A stretch of 64,000 nucleotides of DNA from Saprolegnia diclina VS20 (lineage: Eukaryota > Oomycota > Saprolegniomycetes > Saprolegniales > Saprolegniaceae): NCBI RefSeq assembly GCF_000281045.1, contig NW_008246105.1:472561-536560 (forward strand), read 5' to 3'. The translations under genes and the position numbers were made by a program. The notes beneath the pieces were generated by a model that saw only the letters and a list, made by a program, of their open reading frames with translations, searched no databases and had not been told where the DNA came from. This document shows, in pieces, positions 32,412 to 44,554 of this stretch (position 1 is its first letter; the number at the start of each line of letters is the position of its first letter).

Positions 32412-33338
32412 CTAAAACTGCTTGGCTTCGTGCTGGGCGTAGAGCTTGTGCTGCTTGGTCTGCCATGCATGGAGCGCGCGCTTCCGGCCCGAGACGAGCC
32501 CGATCGAGGCGCACGCGTCAATGAACATCTTGGAGGGGTTGTACTGGCCTTTCGCGCCGAGCTCGCTGCAGGCGTAGTCGTACGGGAACGTGTGGTGCCA
32601 GTTGTGCCAGCCTTCGCCCACCGTGAGGAGCGCGACCCACCGGTTCTCGGTCGGGTGGATGTTGGGGTCGTATGGCGTCGAGCCGTAGAAGTGGGCGACG
32701 CTGTTGACGAGGCACGTGCAGTGCAAGATGAAGACGTACCGCACAAAGCCCGCGACGAGCAGTGCATGCAATACGTCTTCGTTCCAGCCATAGTAGGCCA
32801 CGAGCGTCGGAAAGATAAAGCTGCAGACGAGGTCCGAGTACGGCGAGCCCGCGAGCTGCAACTGCACGACCCAGTCGTCGAGGAGATCGTCGCACGACGT
32901 CGTCTTGCAGGCTTCCGTAAACTTGGGGTGCTCCTTCGTGAGCAACCAGCCAATATGGGCGAAGAAGAGGCCGCGGCTGGCCGTGTGCGGGTCGGCGTCG
33001 GTCTCCGAGTACTTGTGGTGAATGCGGTGGTCGCGGACCCATTCGACGATTGCGCCTTGGTTGGAGACGCTAAAGCAGAGCATAAGGAAGAGGCGCACGG
33101 TCCAGTGGGCCTGGTAGCTCTTGTGCGTCCAGAGGCGGTGGACGCCTGCGGTGACGCCGAGGATCGAGAACTCGGCGAGCACGGCCGCGAAGAGCCACGT
33201 CTTCCATTGGCACGTTGGCACGTAGAAGAGGCCGATGGCCGCGAGCACATGGCAGGCGCCCTGGAAGCCCACCATCGGCCACTTGATCGAGGCCCAGTGC
33301 TCGGCCAGCGTCCGGCTGCGCGCTGCTTCCTTCGTCAT
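32412..33338 (-). CDS. delta-9 type acyl-CoA desaturase
   Basis: Membrane di-iron fatty-acyl-CoA desaturase, 308 residues, intronless. It carries the three histidine boxes of the stearoyl-CoA desaturase class: HRLWTH, HRIHH and HNWHH, in order, plus four or more hydrophobic membrane segments (MVGFQGACHVLAAIGLFYVP; FAAVLAEFSILGVTAGV). It should act in the ER membrane with cytochrome b5 to introduce the delta-9 double bond. No fused cytochrome b5 domain is present, unlike fungal OLE1. Start at 33338 (MTKEAARSRT) chosen because the upstream in-frame extension to 33539 is basic and low-complexity. It is tail to tail with CCDC22 (40 bp). Exact regiospecificity is inference. Confidence 0.93.
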   Translation of the reverse strand: MTKEAARSRTLAEHWASIKWPMVGFQGACHVLAAIGLFYVPTCQWKTWLFAAVLAEFSILGVTAGVHRLWTHKSYQAHWTVRLFLMLCFSVSNQGAIVEWVRDHRIHHKYSETDADPHTASRGLFFAHIGWLLTKEHPKFTEACKTTSCDDLLDDWVVQLQLAGSPYSDLVCSFIFPTLVAYYGWNEDVLHALLVAGFVRYVFILHCTCLVNSVAHFYGSTPYDPNIHPTENRWVALLTVGEGWHNWHHTFPYDYACSELGAKGQYNPSKMFIDACASIGLVSGRKRALHAWQTKQHKLYAQHEAKQF

Positions 33339-33894
33339 ATCCCCGAGATCCAAGAACGAGCCAACCCAAAAATACGCTCGGACCGCCAAAACCCCCGGCG
33401 CCCGAAGATCGAAGATACACTTTCGCTTCGGTTTCGAACTTCGGTGGTTGGGCCGGGCTCCCTCCTCCGACGCCGGCCCGCTCGTACAAGTATACTCAAC
33501 TCGCATATTGCTCGCTTTCTTCTCGATATAAATACACACGCGTGGACGTCGCGGGACGACGCGGCGGCCCCCGTGGGCGCTGTGTTCTTTTAATACATAC
33601 CGTTCTTTTAATCGAAAAAGAAGATCTTTTACGCTGGCGCCAGAGGTGGCCTGCGAAGGCTTCCCGTGTTACTGCGGTTCCTTTCAGCGCGACCACCGAT
33701 TAATATAGCTATTTGCCCAGCTATTTGCCCTTGACTCGACCGCTTTGACCCATATATATGGCTTTGACCTCCACAATCCACGTCCAAAGCCCTCAGGTAA
33801 AGGGCCGGCCGGGCGCATGTAACGAACGCGGTAACTGCAATGTCACATTATTTTCGAAAGATATCGCGGAAATAGTGTTAGTACAAAGATCGCG
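33339..33894. promoter_or_regulatory. divergent region with tandem repeats and TATA
   Basis: This 556-bp gap holds a perfect contiguous 12-bp duplication (agctatttgccc) at 33707-33730. A second repeated word, gctttgacc, occurs at 33742-33750 and 33761-33769, flanking the TATA-like atatatat at 33752-33759. These sit about 130-190 bp upstream of the EXOC1 start. No gene found. Confidence 0.5.
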
Positions 33895-36800
33895 ATGGAG
33901 CCCAAGAAGCACCTCGTGCCCCGCGCCGACATCCAGCACACGCTGCACGCCCATTTCCAGGCGGCGAAAGCTCCAGAGAAGACCAAGGAGAAGCATGTGC
34001 GCAAGCATGTCGTCGCCTTCCTCCACGTCAAGAAGCTCAAGACGACGTCGGCCAAGCGCATGTTTGGCTCCTTTGGCAACTCGACCTGCAAGCTCCTCTG
34101 CATGACGGTACTGCGCAAGGCCTCTCGTGCATATGAACATGCAAGGTAGACGCACGATGTGGTCGAGAATGGCGCGACCAAGGTCGTGGGCCAGCTCCAC
34201 TATGTAAACTTCCAAGCCAACTACACGATCGACTGCCGGAAGACGTGGGCGCTCGACGACCTCGAGTCGCTCGAGGACTGCTCCGAGGACGTTGTGAGCT
34301 ATCCGCGCGGCAGCTTTCGCCTCAAGTTCCGCGACAATAAGGACGCCAACGAGCCGTTCCATTGGGTTGCCCATGCCAGCGTTCGTCGTCGTCGTCGCCA
34401 TCGCCTCTGCGCCAACCGAATGCGTATCGTAGGAGTCGCCGACGGCCATGAAGGAGTTTGTTTGGGCGCTCTCTGCCTTGTACGTCGATACGCAGGTGCG
34501 TGCGTCCTCGTCTGCCACATCGTTTCTATTGGAGACGTAGCATGTCGTGGCCGAGTCGACGTTTTCGCTGCAAGAGCTGGCCGAGCTCGCGACCGCAAAC
34601 GACCTTGCAGGCAAGTACGGGCTCGATGTGGACTTGCTCGCCTTTCAGGTACGCTGCCGCTCGTCACGCCATCGCATGGACCAAGCATACGCCTAGCAAA
34701 CGCCGCAGCACACCGAGCGACGCCGCAGCTGGGACGTACTGGAGGCCCCGGCATCGCCCGCCAAAGACACCACAGTGACCGTACGACCTACGCCACATTC
34801 TATCTGCGGGGCGATCGACAAATTGTAGAAGTCGATCGAGGTGGCCGATGCCGTCGCGCTCCTCGCGACCGTCGATTGGGACACGGCGTCGGTCGAGTCG
34901 GTCGAAGCCGCGTGGCACGACCGCTTGCGACTGCTGGACGACGCCAACATGGAGTTTCTCCTGACGTTCCAGGGCACGTCGAATGGCGACGAGAAGAAGG
35001 CGATGGACCCACTCCTCGCAGCCATTGATGGCGTCCTGCGCGAAGTCAAGATGGCCGAAAAGTGGACCGAAGACGCCGACACTACGCTCGGCAACACGTC
35101 CGCCAACATGGCGCAGTTCGAGTCGCTCAACAGCCAAATGGAGGTTCACTTCAAGAACAGCGTCGCGCTCGAAGGCGCCCTTCGAACCCTCATCGAGGTA
35201 TATTAGTATCAATGTGTCAAGTCGGACCGTGCGAATGACAAGCAGGCCGTCGACGTCCCGCGGGAGCTCCTCGGACCGCTTCTCAAGCCCGTCGGCATCT
35301 TCCCGACCCAAAACAGCCCCGAAGCCGACCCGAGTGTTCTTGCGACCATCGTCGCCGCAGTCCAGCGCGTGGACGCCGCCATCAAGTCTGTCGACGCGTA
35401 CCCGGCCAAGCACGTATGCCTCTCTTCTTGCGTTCAGAAGCCCTCTGACGGCATGTAGATGGCCGCGTTCCAAGCTCGGCGGGACGAGTTTGTCGCGATC
35501 GGGAGCAACTTTAGTGAAAAGCTCGCGGGCGGCCTCGACCTCTTTCTTCAGCAGCGCGTCAAAGCGTGTCTCCAAGGTCAGTTGACGCGTCGTATCATCC
35601 TACCCACTCCTATGACGACTAGAAAAGGCGCAGAACCGACGGCAGTCCGTGAGCTCGGCCAACGACATGCCGCGCAAGACCCTCCACGTCTTTGGCCGCG
35701 ACCGCGAGGCCTCGGCACTCCCGCCAAAGGACAGCCGGTAGTCATTCCGGTGTGCAGATTAGGAGGCAGTGTGGTGTAGTGTGCGCAGCCCCAGTACGGC
35801 GAGCGCCGACGACGCCGACTGGAGCTTTTGCAACGACACGCTCCATCGCGAGCTCAGCAAGTACAAGGTAGCGTCGTCACACTCACCACTGAGAAACCAA
35901 CGAGCGGTAGGAACTCTGTTCCAGCGTGAGTGTGCTCAGCGGACGCGCCACGACGCACCTCCGCGATATTTACGCCAAGCACGTGGCGCAGATCTACGGG
36001 CCGCACGTCCAGACGGTCTTTCGCGCACTCAAAGAAAAGGTACGCGTCTCCTCCAAAATGCGTCGACCGACTGCTCGTGCGAAGCTGCCCAAGGCCAAGG
36101 CGGCGACAAGTCTGCCGGGCAAGTCGTCGTCGTGGAGCCTCACGCTGTCGTTCTCGCACGCGCCCGAAGTGGCCTCGACCATTACCGCGTCGCAGCTGCT
36201 CAAGCAAGGCCTCGATCACGTAGCGCCGTGTGGCGAGCTGCCTGTATCTCACTATGGCACCGTAGGTGCTGCCGTTGTGCGCGTCCGAGCAAGCGTTTGT
36301 GCAAGGCATGTTCTTTCACAGTGACGGACCAGGCATCGCGGGACAGCGCAAGGCCAAGTGCGAGCCGCCAGAGCTCACGAGCATGATGGAGGCTGTGTTT
36401 GAAAAGTACGGATCGCTCGCGCCTCTCATCGTCGCATGGACAACGATAGAATGCTCAAGCGGCTGATCGACTTTGCTGAGGCCGGCGTGCACAGCAACAT
36501 GATGGAAGCCTTGTCGATGATCGTCACGGCGCAAGTCGCGGCCAGCGACGTCAAGAGTGACTTTGTGACCAACACGCTTCTCTACTTGCAGCTCCACCTC
36601 AAGCGCGTCTTCTCCAAGTACATTGAAGAGCAGGTTGTGACGAGGTTGCTCGTGCCTCTCTTTCTGAGCGCGGCCGTTTAGGAAGCTTGGCTGGAACACA
36701 TACACCCGGACACGCGCCTCGTCGGCGTCCTCGGGCCCGTTCAAAAGATGATGGTGCAGTGTGCTCTTGTGGTGGTGCTTCATCGGCGTATAGACGCTGA

Positions 36801-37608
36801 TCGGGCGTCTCGAAGGCGCAGGCGATGGCGCCCATGACGAGGCCATCTTGGCACCGATCTACGACCGCCTCGTCACGGGTCTCTTTGCGTGGCTCGAGAA
36901 GGCGGCGACGACCAAGCCCAAGTACAGCCACCTCGTGCGCCTCGGTAGACACACTGCATGCGCCTCGGGCCTTCATGGTCGGCTAGAAAACTACCATTTC
37001 ATGCACGACAAGCTGACGGCGCTGAGCCTCCACGGCGGCCACTCGGACGTCGTGCTCAAGTACACGCAGCTCGTCTACGATGAGTACAATAAGAACTTGG
37101 CGGCGTACGCGGCGTGGCTCTGGCGCTGCGAGTGCGACCAATACATCGTAGCCAACTCGTCCATCTCTGCACTGCGAATGACCATGGTCGTGTAGGCCAT
37201 CTTTGAGTCGATCGCGCGCTTGCTCTCGAGCGTGCCCGTCGGCGAAGTCCAGTTCCACGTCTCCAAGCACGACGTGCGCAAGACGCTCGAGGCCACCAAC
37301 CAAACCGTCCGTCCTCACGCCCTCGCATATATGGCACGCTGACCATTCCCATACTAGCTCGAGAAGGCCATCAAGCACATTGGTGATCGGCTCAAGAAGC
37401 ATCTGAGCCACAGCCCGAGCATGGTCACCGTCGTGAGCCAGTCGCTGCAGGTACACCATCTCCGTCGCTCATCTCATGCATGTACTGCCTGTAGACGGTC
37501 GTGCTCGAGCAGCATGCCACGTTCGGCGCGATGGCCAAAGACTGCTACGACATGGAGCTTGTCCCGTCCATGGCGCGGCTCACGTCGCTCCTCGCCAAGC
37601 TGCCATGA
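33895..37608 (+). CDS. EXOC1: exocyst complex component SEC3/EXOC1
   Basis: Exocyst subunit tethering secretory vesicles to the plasma membrane. Twenty exons: 33895-34107, 34150-34365, 34433-34495, 34541-34648, 34697-34780, 34829-35197, 35246-35413, 35459-35576, 35623-35737, 35780-35867, 35911-36039, 36085-36219, 36266-36405, 36450-36633, 36682-36753, 36794-36944, 36987-37147, 37196-37306, 37358-37450 and 37495-37608, giving about 943 residues (human about 894). An N-terminal PH-like region (VVGQLHYVNFQANYTIDCRK) binds phosphoinositides in the family. The C-terminal part shows CASEQAFVQGMFF, RLENYHFMHDKL and AIFESIARLLSSVPVGEVQF. The 45-nt interval 36040-36084 is in frame without a stop and may be retained. 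Family assignment rests on overall order and length. Confidence 0.8.
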
Positions 37609-37769
37609 TGTTGTACGGATAAAGTAGACCACGTATCCGTAAGCTCAAAAATACCGGTGCTTTTCCGCCAATGAGACGCTCCGTGGCCGCTGACCAATCG
37701 TTTGCCGGTGGCGGACTCGAGGTCATTCGAAAATTCGTCCGTCTTAGCACCAGCGACTTTTCTACCAAC

Positions 37770-38927
37770 ATGGCTGCTGCTCGCCCCGTTGTCTCTGTGC
37801 TCTCGATCGCCGACGAGGCCGTCAAGGTCGTCTCGCAGATCGCGCTCCCCGCGGTCCTCACGGCGCCCATCCGCCCGGACGTCGTCACCTTCGTGCACAC
37901 CCAGATGAACAAGAACAACCGCCAGGCGTACGCCGTCTCGCGCAAGGCCGGCCACCAGCACTCGGCCGAGTCGTGGGGCACGGGCCGCGCTGTCGCGCGT
38001 ATTCCCCGTATCTCGGGCGGCGGTACCCAGCGTGCCGGCCAGGGTGCGTTCGGTAACATGTGTCGTTCGGGCCGCATGTTCGCGCCCACGCGCATCTGGC
38101 GCAAGTGGCACCGCAAGATCAACGTGAACCAGCGCCGCTTCGCCGTGGCGTCGGCTCTCGCTGCTTCGGCCGTGCCTTCGCTTGTCCTCGCCCGCGGTCA
38201 CCGCATCGAGCAGGTCTCGGAGATCCCGCTCGTCCTCGACGACTCGGTTGAGTCGACGCAGAAGACGGCCGCCGCCATGAAGATCCTCGCCAAGATCGGT
38301 GCCCACGCCGATGTCGAGAAGGTCAAGGACTCGAAGAAGATCCGCACGGGCCGTGGCAAGAGCCGCAACCGTCGCTACTCGTTGAAGAAGGGCCCCCTCT
38401 TCGTCTACGCCCACGCCAACGGCATCGAGAAGGCCTTCCGCAACATCCCGGGTATCGAGCTCGTCCCGGTCGAGCGCCTCAACCTCTTGAGCCTCGCCCC
38501 CGGTGGTCACGTCGGCCGCTTCATCGTCTGGACCAAGTCCGCCTTTGAGCAGCTCGACACGATCTACGGCACGTACACCAAGAAGTCGGCCGTCAAGTCG
38601 GACTACACGCTCCCGCGCCACGTCATGACGAACGCCAACTTGGGCCGTCTGATTAACTCGGATGAAATCCAGTCGGTCATCCGCGCCGGTATCTACAAGA
38701 ACACGCGCCGTGCTCACAAGAAGAACCCGCTCAAGAACCTCGGCGCCATGGTCAAGCTCAACCCGTACACGCTTGTCGCCCGCCGTGCCGAGCTCCGCGC
38801 CGAAGCCCTCCGCAAGGAGAAGAAGGGTGCCCTCGTCGCCGCCAAGCGCAACATCAAGTCGACGAAGAACGACCCCAAGCGCAAGGCTCAGTCGAAGGCT
38901 CTCTTCGCCAAGAACGCCTCGGACTAA
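37770..38927 (+). CDS. RPL4: 60S ribosomal protein L4 (uL4)
   Basis: Large-subunit ribosomal protein uL4, 385 residues and intronless. It begins [20 protein letters not shown]. Hallmarks: [56 protein letters not shown] (the loop lining the exit tunnel), [20 protein letters not shown], a region ending [11 protein letters not shown], and the eukaryote-type C-terminal extension rich in Lys. The ATG at 37770 is preferred over one at 37671 because it matches the family N-terminus. A CCAAT box (ctgaccaatcg) lies about 80 bp upstream. It follows EXOC1 by 161 bp on the same strand. Confidence 0.97.
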   Translation: MAAARPVVSVLSIADEAVKVVSQIALPAVLTAPIRPDVVTFVHTQMNKNNRQAYAVSRKAGHQHSAESWGTGRAVARIPRISGGGTQRAGQGAFGNMCRSGRMFAPTRIWRKWHRKINVNQRRFAVASALAASAVPSLVLARGHRIEQVSEIPLVLDDSVESTQKTAAAMKILAKIGAHADVEKVKDSKKIRTGRGKSRNRRYSLKKGPLFVYAHANGIEKAFRNIPGIELVPVERLNLLSLAPGGHVGRFIVWTKSAFEQLDTIYGTYTKKSAVKSDYTLPRHVMTNANLGRLINSDEIQSVIRAGIYKNTRRAHKKNPLKNLGAMVKLNPYTLVARRAELRAEALRKEKKGALVAAKRNIKSTKNDPKRKAQSKALFAKNASD

Positions 38928-39307
38928 GTTGTTCCTTGAGACCACAGGAAGTCAGCAGCTTCCGCAGCCACCACGCGCTGTTAATTCTTCATGGATCAAC
39001 ATGCATGGTTGTTGTGTCATTATCCCTTGTGTTTGTCTCGTCGCTGGTGGTCGACTAGTTTAGTTAGTCGACTCATCGACTGACTACATCCATGACGTGG
39101 CACGAAACCGCCGTATCCAACGTGTTTTACACCGTTTTACACACGTGCCTTCCCTATCCGAGCATACTGTTTCGACGTGCGAAACAAGTGAAAAACAGAA
39201 AGACACGCGTGGAAAATGCGCGTCAAAACGCTCCGGCGCTCAAAATTTGGATTTTCCAAACGCCGAAGGTTTCCGCAGAGTTCTATTTCGACGCCGGCGG
39301 GCGCGGG
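38928..39307. other. intergenic region with short inverted repeat
   Basis: This 380-bp gap contains an 8-bp inverted repeat (gtcgacta at 39051-39058, tagtcgac at 39066-39073, 7-nt loop), which may form a hairpin beyond the RPL4 transcript. An in-frame ATG at 39092 for the next gene lies here but is not favoured. No other gene seen. Confidence 0.4.
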
Positions 39308-42300
39308 ATGGACCGACTGCTCCACGGCCGCTTCGCGGAAGAGATGGAAGACTGGTCCGGCGACTTTGCGCTCTCGATGGACCCGCGACCGACCATCGCA
39401 CCAACCAAGACGACGAGCAACGATGAGGACGAGGACGAGGATGACATTGAAGACTGGGACAAGGAGCTCACATGCACGACGCTCGACTATGATGGGTATG
39501 CATCCCAGCGCGAAGAGAACAACTCGTTCTTCCGATCGCTGCTGCCCAACGTCGACCTCCTCGGGGCGCCGCCCGCGCCTCTTGACGACCGCCTCGCGCC
39601 GAGCTCGCCCGACGCCAAGCGTGCGACGCTGACCGCTCCATGCTTACCCGACTCTCAGAAGCTTCTCGAGAATGCGCACGCGTGCTTCCGCAACGCGCCG
39701 AGTGGGCCGCCGCCGCTGGCCGCGGTGCGCGCGACGCCGCTCTTGACTCTCGAGGCCGACGGTTTTCCCGCGTTCAACGAAGCCCAGCTCCACGACTGGC
39801 TCCAGAACATCGTCCAGACCAAAGACGAAGCAGCGTTGGCCGAAGAAGCTCCGTGGTTGACGCCGTGCGACAGCGAGATCTTCCTGCACGCCAAGGGTGG
39901 CATCGCGGCCATGCGCCTCTCGCACGCCACCTTTGGCGCGCGCCTCTCCCATTGCATCCGCCGGCGTCGCGTGCTTGACGCGAAAAAGCTTCTGGAAGGC
40001 TACTTCCGCGACCTTGAGCTCGAGTCGTCTCTCCTTGTGGGGTGCGACGCCGATGCGTACATCCTTGGCGGCTGGAGCATGGAGTTCTTACAGCTCGCGA
40101 TCGAAGCGCTGCTGCCGAATGAGAACCACCTCCTCTTTGCCGAGTATGCGGCCATCTGTGGCCGGCTCTACCCTGCGTGGCACGCTATCTGGGCGCTACT
40201 CGAGTGCCGGTACGTGCTGCACCACTGGGCCTTCTACGAGGGCGCCACGTATGCATGGCAGATCGACCTCGTTCTCGACACAAGCGTCGCGCTGCCGATC
40301 GAACATGGCCTCGGGCGGACCGTCGCCCTGCGGTATCTCGCGCTCTTGGCGGTCGCCGACGATCCGACGTCCTTACCAATCACAGTGGCGCTGGACATGG
40401 GACTGCTGAGTCTGGGCACGAGCTCGACGGCGATCCAAGTGGCCGTCCTCTGCGACGTCCAAGCCATGGCCGACCGCCGCAGTCCGCTGTACGACACGCC
40501 GATACCAAGCATTTTTAGCGACGACCTGCCACCCGTACTACACGCGAGTGACGCGCCGTCGTCAATGCAGTTGCTCGAACAAGACGGCGTCCACCGGCTC
40601 GAGTGGCTCGAGAGTCTCTACGCGCGTCTTGAGATGCCCCACGATATTTTGCTCAAGGCCAAGTGCGCACATGTGCTCGGGCGGTCCATGCTGCATTCGA
40701 CGCCGACCCTCTGCGAAGCGCTCGCGATGGAAGGCCTCCGGCTCCTCGACGTCGGGTACGGCCTCGCCTTCCTCCACGGACCGTCCCAGCGGCAGGGCGT
40801 CCTCGGTCCGTTTGGCCGCGACACGCTCGAGCTCCTCGTGCGTGCCACCTGCGTACTTGTCGATCTTAGCCCATTCTCGTAGGGCGCGGCCATGCAGCAC
40901 AACAAGAAGTACCCGTTCGCGATCGCAGCGTACGAGAGCGCGGCTCGCGTCTACTGCTTTGAGTTTGTCAACCGCCGCGGGTACGAGAAGCTCGATCGGC
41001 TCTGCTCGAGCGTCTGCTTGCACGAAGGCGACCTCGACCGCGCGCTCGTCTACCACGACCGCGTCCTCCAGTGGACAAAAGAGCTCGAGAACTGCCACGA
41101 GTTTGTCTACATCGTGCAAATGGTACACTCTTTCTTTGTCGACGCAGCTGATACTCATGGCTCTCAGATCACCGGCATTTTGCTCCAGCAGTGCCAGTTC
41201 CAGGTCGCGGAGACGCGACTCGCCGCCGCGTTCGTCGCCCTCCAGGACCCGACGGTGCCCAACTTGCCGCCGCCGTGCCTCTCGCCATTGCCGCCGCGCT
41301 GCTTCCACTTCAAGCTCCAGCACGACCTTGACGGCTGGCTGCAGCACATGATCTCGCTGCACTTGTGTCTCCGCGACGTGTACCGCGCGACGGGCCGCTG
41401 GCAAGATGCGCTCGCTGTGCTCCAGTACCTCCTCGCGTATGAGACCACGTACCGCATCAAGCTGCCCCGCGGCAAGCGCGTCGCGCTCACCCTCCTCGTC
41501 GCGGAAGACGCGCTCAAGATGCGCCAGCTCGAGCTCTGTCTCTCGATGCTGCGGACGATCGAGGCCGAGGCCACCGTATGCGCTCTCGCCTGCCACCAAG
41601 TACTACTATGTTGTGCGTGTTAGGACGCCAAGGACCACCGGTACGCGCTCGAGATTATGGGCTCCTTCCGCTACATTCGGTGTCGCTTCCGGTGCTACTT
41701 GTACAAGGCGCAGTGCCACCGCGCGAGCTTCTGGCTTGGCCTCGCGACCGCCAAGGCCAGCACAGTGCGCGAACAGGCCGACGTCGCGCTCTACGGTGCG
41801 CGGTGCCTCTTTGCCTTGCACGCGCGGTCGCTCAAAGAGTCGGTGGGCCTCTTGCGCGCCAGCAGCTCGCGCTGGAGCACGCCGGCCGACGGACCGATGC
41901 TGCGGCTGCTCACGGCGCACGAGCAGCGCGCCTTCCAGACGTACATGGAGCACCATTGGACGCTCGCCGGCTCGTACGCCGACGAAGCGGTCAGCCGCGT
42001 ATGGACGGCGCTTGATCTCTACCGCACGCTCAACGACAGCGCGCGGCAGCTCAAGGCGCTCCTCGTGCTCATCGACGCCTTGATGGAGGAGCGATCGTCC
42101 GAGGACGTGGCGCCACTCGAGTCGTACATCAAGCAAGCGCTCGTCTTGGCCGGCGAGACCGCGCGCCCGATGCACATGGTGCGGTCCCTCGTCGCAAGCG
42201 CCACCGTGCGCTGCTGGAAGGTGGCGACTCCCGCCGTCGACATCGTCCAGCTCTACGAACAGGCGCTGCTCCTTCTCCAAGCAGTGTTTCTGCGAAAAAC

Positions 42301-44006
42301 AACGTCGGTCGAGACGCCGTGGCAACCGCTGCTGCCCTTCGCTCCGAGCGTCTTGGCGCAGCTCGAGCGCGTCGTGGCGTCGCTCTTGGTGATTGGCGCG
42401 CACCTTGCGCGTCTCGAGTGGTCGGCGCCCTCGGACGTTCTGAGTTTAACCGATCTCCAGCGGCTCTACTGGAGCGTGAATGCGACCACGTACTGGACCA
42501 ACAGCAACGACGTCACGGCGCCATGTATGCCCGACACGATGATGCTGGCGCCGCGCACCGCCTCGGGGAGTCGCTTGCCGCGCAGCGTGTACTCGCACCA
42601 GAAGCAGCTCTCGCTCTCGTCGCTCTCAGACATGATGGCGGCGGTGTTTCGTCGACCGAACGACCCGTTCCTCGTGGTGACGGCCGTGCCCGACCCGCCG
42701 TTCGCGTACGTGGGGCCGCTGCACGGGCACGGCGGGCTGCAGATGCCGCAGCCCGACGTCTCCCGCGTCCGGTCCTACTCGGCGCCGGTCGGCCACGAGG
42801 GCTCGGCGAGCTCCAATGCCGAGTGGGACGACACGGACCTCGAGTTGGAAGTTGACGGCGCAGGCTTCTGGCATGCGTGCTCGCAGGAGCACCGCAAGCA
42901 CACGATGGCTCTCGCTACGTCGTACGAAGCGCTCGACGGCGCGTGGGGCGACTGGCACGCAGCCGCGATCGCCGACCACAAGTACATGAGCGGCCGCCTC
43001 ACGCCCGCTGCGTACCGCGTCGCCAACCTCCGCCTTATCCACGACCTCTCGAGCCGGCAGACCACGCCGTCATCGGCCTCTTCGTGGCCGCCGACACCAT
43101 GGCCGTGGAGTGTCTTGCTTCCGGTAGGACGCAAATGTAGTGCAAATTTGATCGAGTCCTTGTGGCGTAGACGGCCACGCATACGGTGGCGCTCGTCCAG
43201 CCGGGCGACGAGCCGCTGCAAGTGACGAGCTTCCGCAGCGCGCACATTGCCGATTGGCGGGCGCAGGTGACCAAACTCTGTCTTAACCCGACGCTGTCGT
43301 CGCTCGACATCAGCCGCGTCCTGCGCCTCCTCGGTCCCAAGGTCCCACCTCCAGTCGCGCTCGGTTTTTGAGGAAAATACAATGCAAATAGGTTCTTATC
43401 AAGGTGCTCTCGTCGGTCTTGCTCGAGACGCCTCTCGTTGTTGTGTCGTCGTCCGTGACACTCGTCCACGAAGTGATCTACGTCCTCCTCTACCTCTTGA
43501 AGCCCTTCGAGTGGCACTACCTCGTCGCGCCCTACCTCTCGCTCGCCTCGCTGAGCTCGCTCCTCGATCTGCTTCGCCTCTACACGCAGCACAAGACGCC
43601 GACAACGTCCGAGCCGCCGTTCATCGTCGGCGTCTCGCTCGACACGTGGCGCGAGTGCGCGTACCAGCTCTCGCGCTGGCCGCTCGCCAAGGCTTGTAGC
43701 GGCTGCATCAGCGTCCTCCACGTCGACACCGACGTCCCGAGCGTGTTCCAGAAGGCCTCCAACCCTGCGTTTGCCGTGCACCTGCCGTCCAAGCTGCGCA
43801 AGCTCGTGGTCGAAGCGGCGGTGACGAACGAGCCGTCGCACGTCATGGCGGCCATCGACCGCGTGTACGACATTGTGTTGCGCAGCTGCCAGAAGACCCA
43901 CTCGTTCAAGCAGTGGTTCCGCCTCGAGAACCTCGAGTTCGTCAAGCTCTTCCAGCTCACGTGGACGTACCAGTCGTACCTCAAGACAACGGCCGAGTCA
44001 GTGTGA
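39308..44006 (+). CDS. large protein with C-terminal DENN-like region
   Basis: Six exons (39308-40837, 40883-41122, 41168-41575, 41624-43123, 43171-43341, 43404-44006), all phase 0, encode 1483 residues. An acidic N-terminus (NDEDEDEDDIEDWDKE) is followed by a long helical region. Segments such as KYPFAIAAYESAARVYCFEF, CLRDVYRATGRWQDALAVLQ and TALDLYRTLNDSARQLKALL resemble TPR-like helical repeats. The C-terminal part contains ISRVLRLLGPKVLSSVLLET and PLVVVSSSVTLVHEVIYVLL, then LKPFEWHYLVAPYL, which matches the core of a cDENN domain found in Rab exchange factors. The uDENN part is not evident and may be diverged. A trafficking role is inference. The junction near 43123 is the least certain. 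Confidence 0.72.
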
Positions 44007-44050
44007 TGAGACGCGAACGAAGCACATTAAGTTATAACTCGTCGTCGAAT

Positions 44051-44554
44051 TTACATGGTGAGCTCCATGATGGCGTTGACGATGTCGTTGTCGTTCGACT
44101 TGAGGGCGGCAACGGCCTTGGCGCGCGAGACACCCGACTGCGACATGACGAGCTGGATGTCCTTGGCGTCGACGCCGGTCTCATCGACCTCGGCATCGTC
44201 CTCCTCGACGGCGGCCTCAGCCTCGACCTTGGCCTCGGCGATGGGGGCGGCCTGCTGCTGCTGGGCGAACTGCTGGGCCTGGGCGTTGAGGTCCTCGATC
44301 TTGGCTTCGCCGAAGATGACGTACGTCTCCGAGGCCGAGCTCTTGAAGACATCCGGCTTGGAGATGACGAAGAGCGTCGACTTGGACTTCTTGATCGTGG
44401 CGCGGATGATGCCGGGGATCTGCTTCATGCCGAGCTTCTGCATGGCCTTGCGCGACTTCTTCTCGGCCTTGTTCGTGATCGAGTCGTCCTCGTGGTGGTC
44501 ATGATCGTGGTCATGCTCGTGGTCGTGGTCGTGCGAGTGATCGTGGTCAGCCAT
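44051..44554 (-). CDS. NACA: nascent polypeptide-associated complex subunit alpha
   Basis: NAC alpha subunit, a ribosome-bound chaperone for emerging chains; 167 residues, intronless. The NAC domain is clear ([49 protein letters not shown]), followed by an Ala/Gln linker and a C-terminal UBA domain ([20 protein letters not shown]). The N-terminus is unusually His/Asp-rich ([20 protein letters not shown]). ATG at 44554 (MADHDHS) is chosen; upstream in-frame ATGs at 44587, 44605 and 44617 exist. It is tail to tail with the DENN gene (44 bp). The promoter to the right carries four CCAAT/ATTGG boxes. Confidence 0.96.
   Translation of the reverse strand: MADHDHSHDHDHEHDHDHDHHEDDSITNKAEKKSRKAMQKLGMKQIPGIIRATIKKSKSTLFVISKPDVFKSSASETYVIFGEAKIEDLNAQAQQFAQQQQAAPIAEAKVEAEAAVEEDDAEVDETGVDAKDIQLVMSQSGVSRAKAVAALKSNDNDIVNAIMELTM

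Noticed and set aside
39092-39307. N-terminal extension of the DENN-like protein from an ATG at 39092
   Set aside because: The added 72 residues are basic and hydrophobic without the acidic bias of the following sequence and overlap the probable promoter; the ATG at 39308 is preferred, though not proven.
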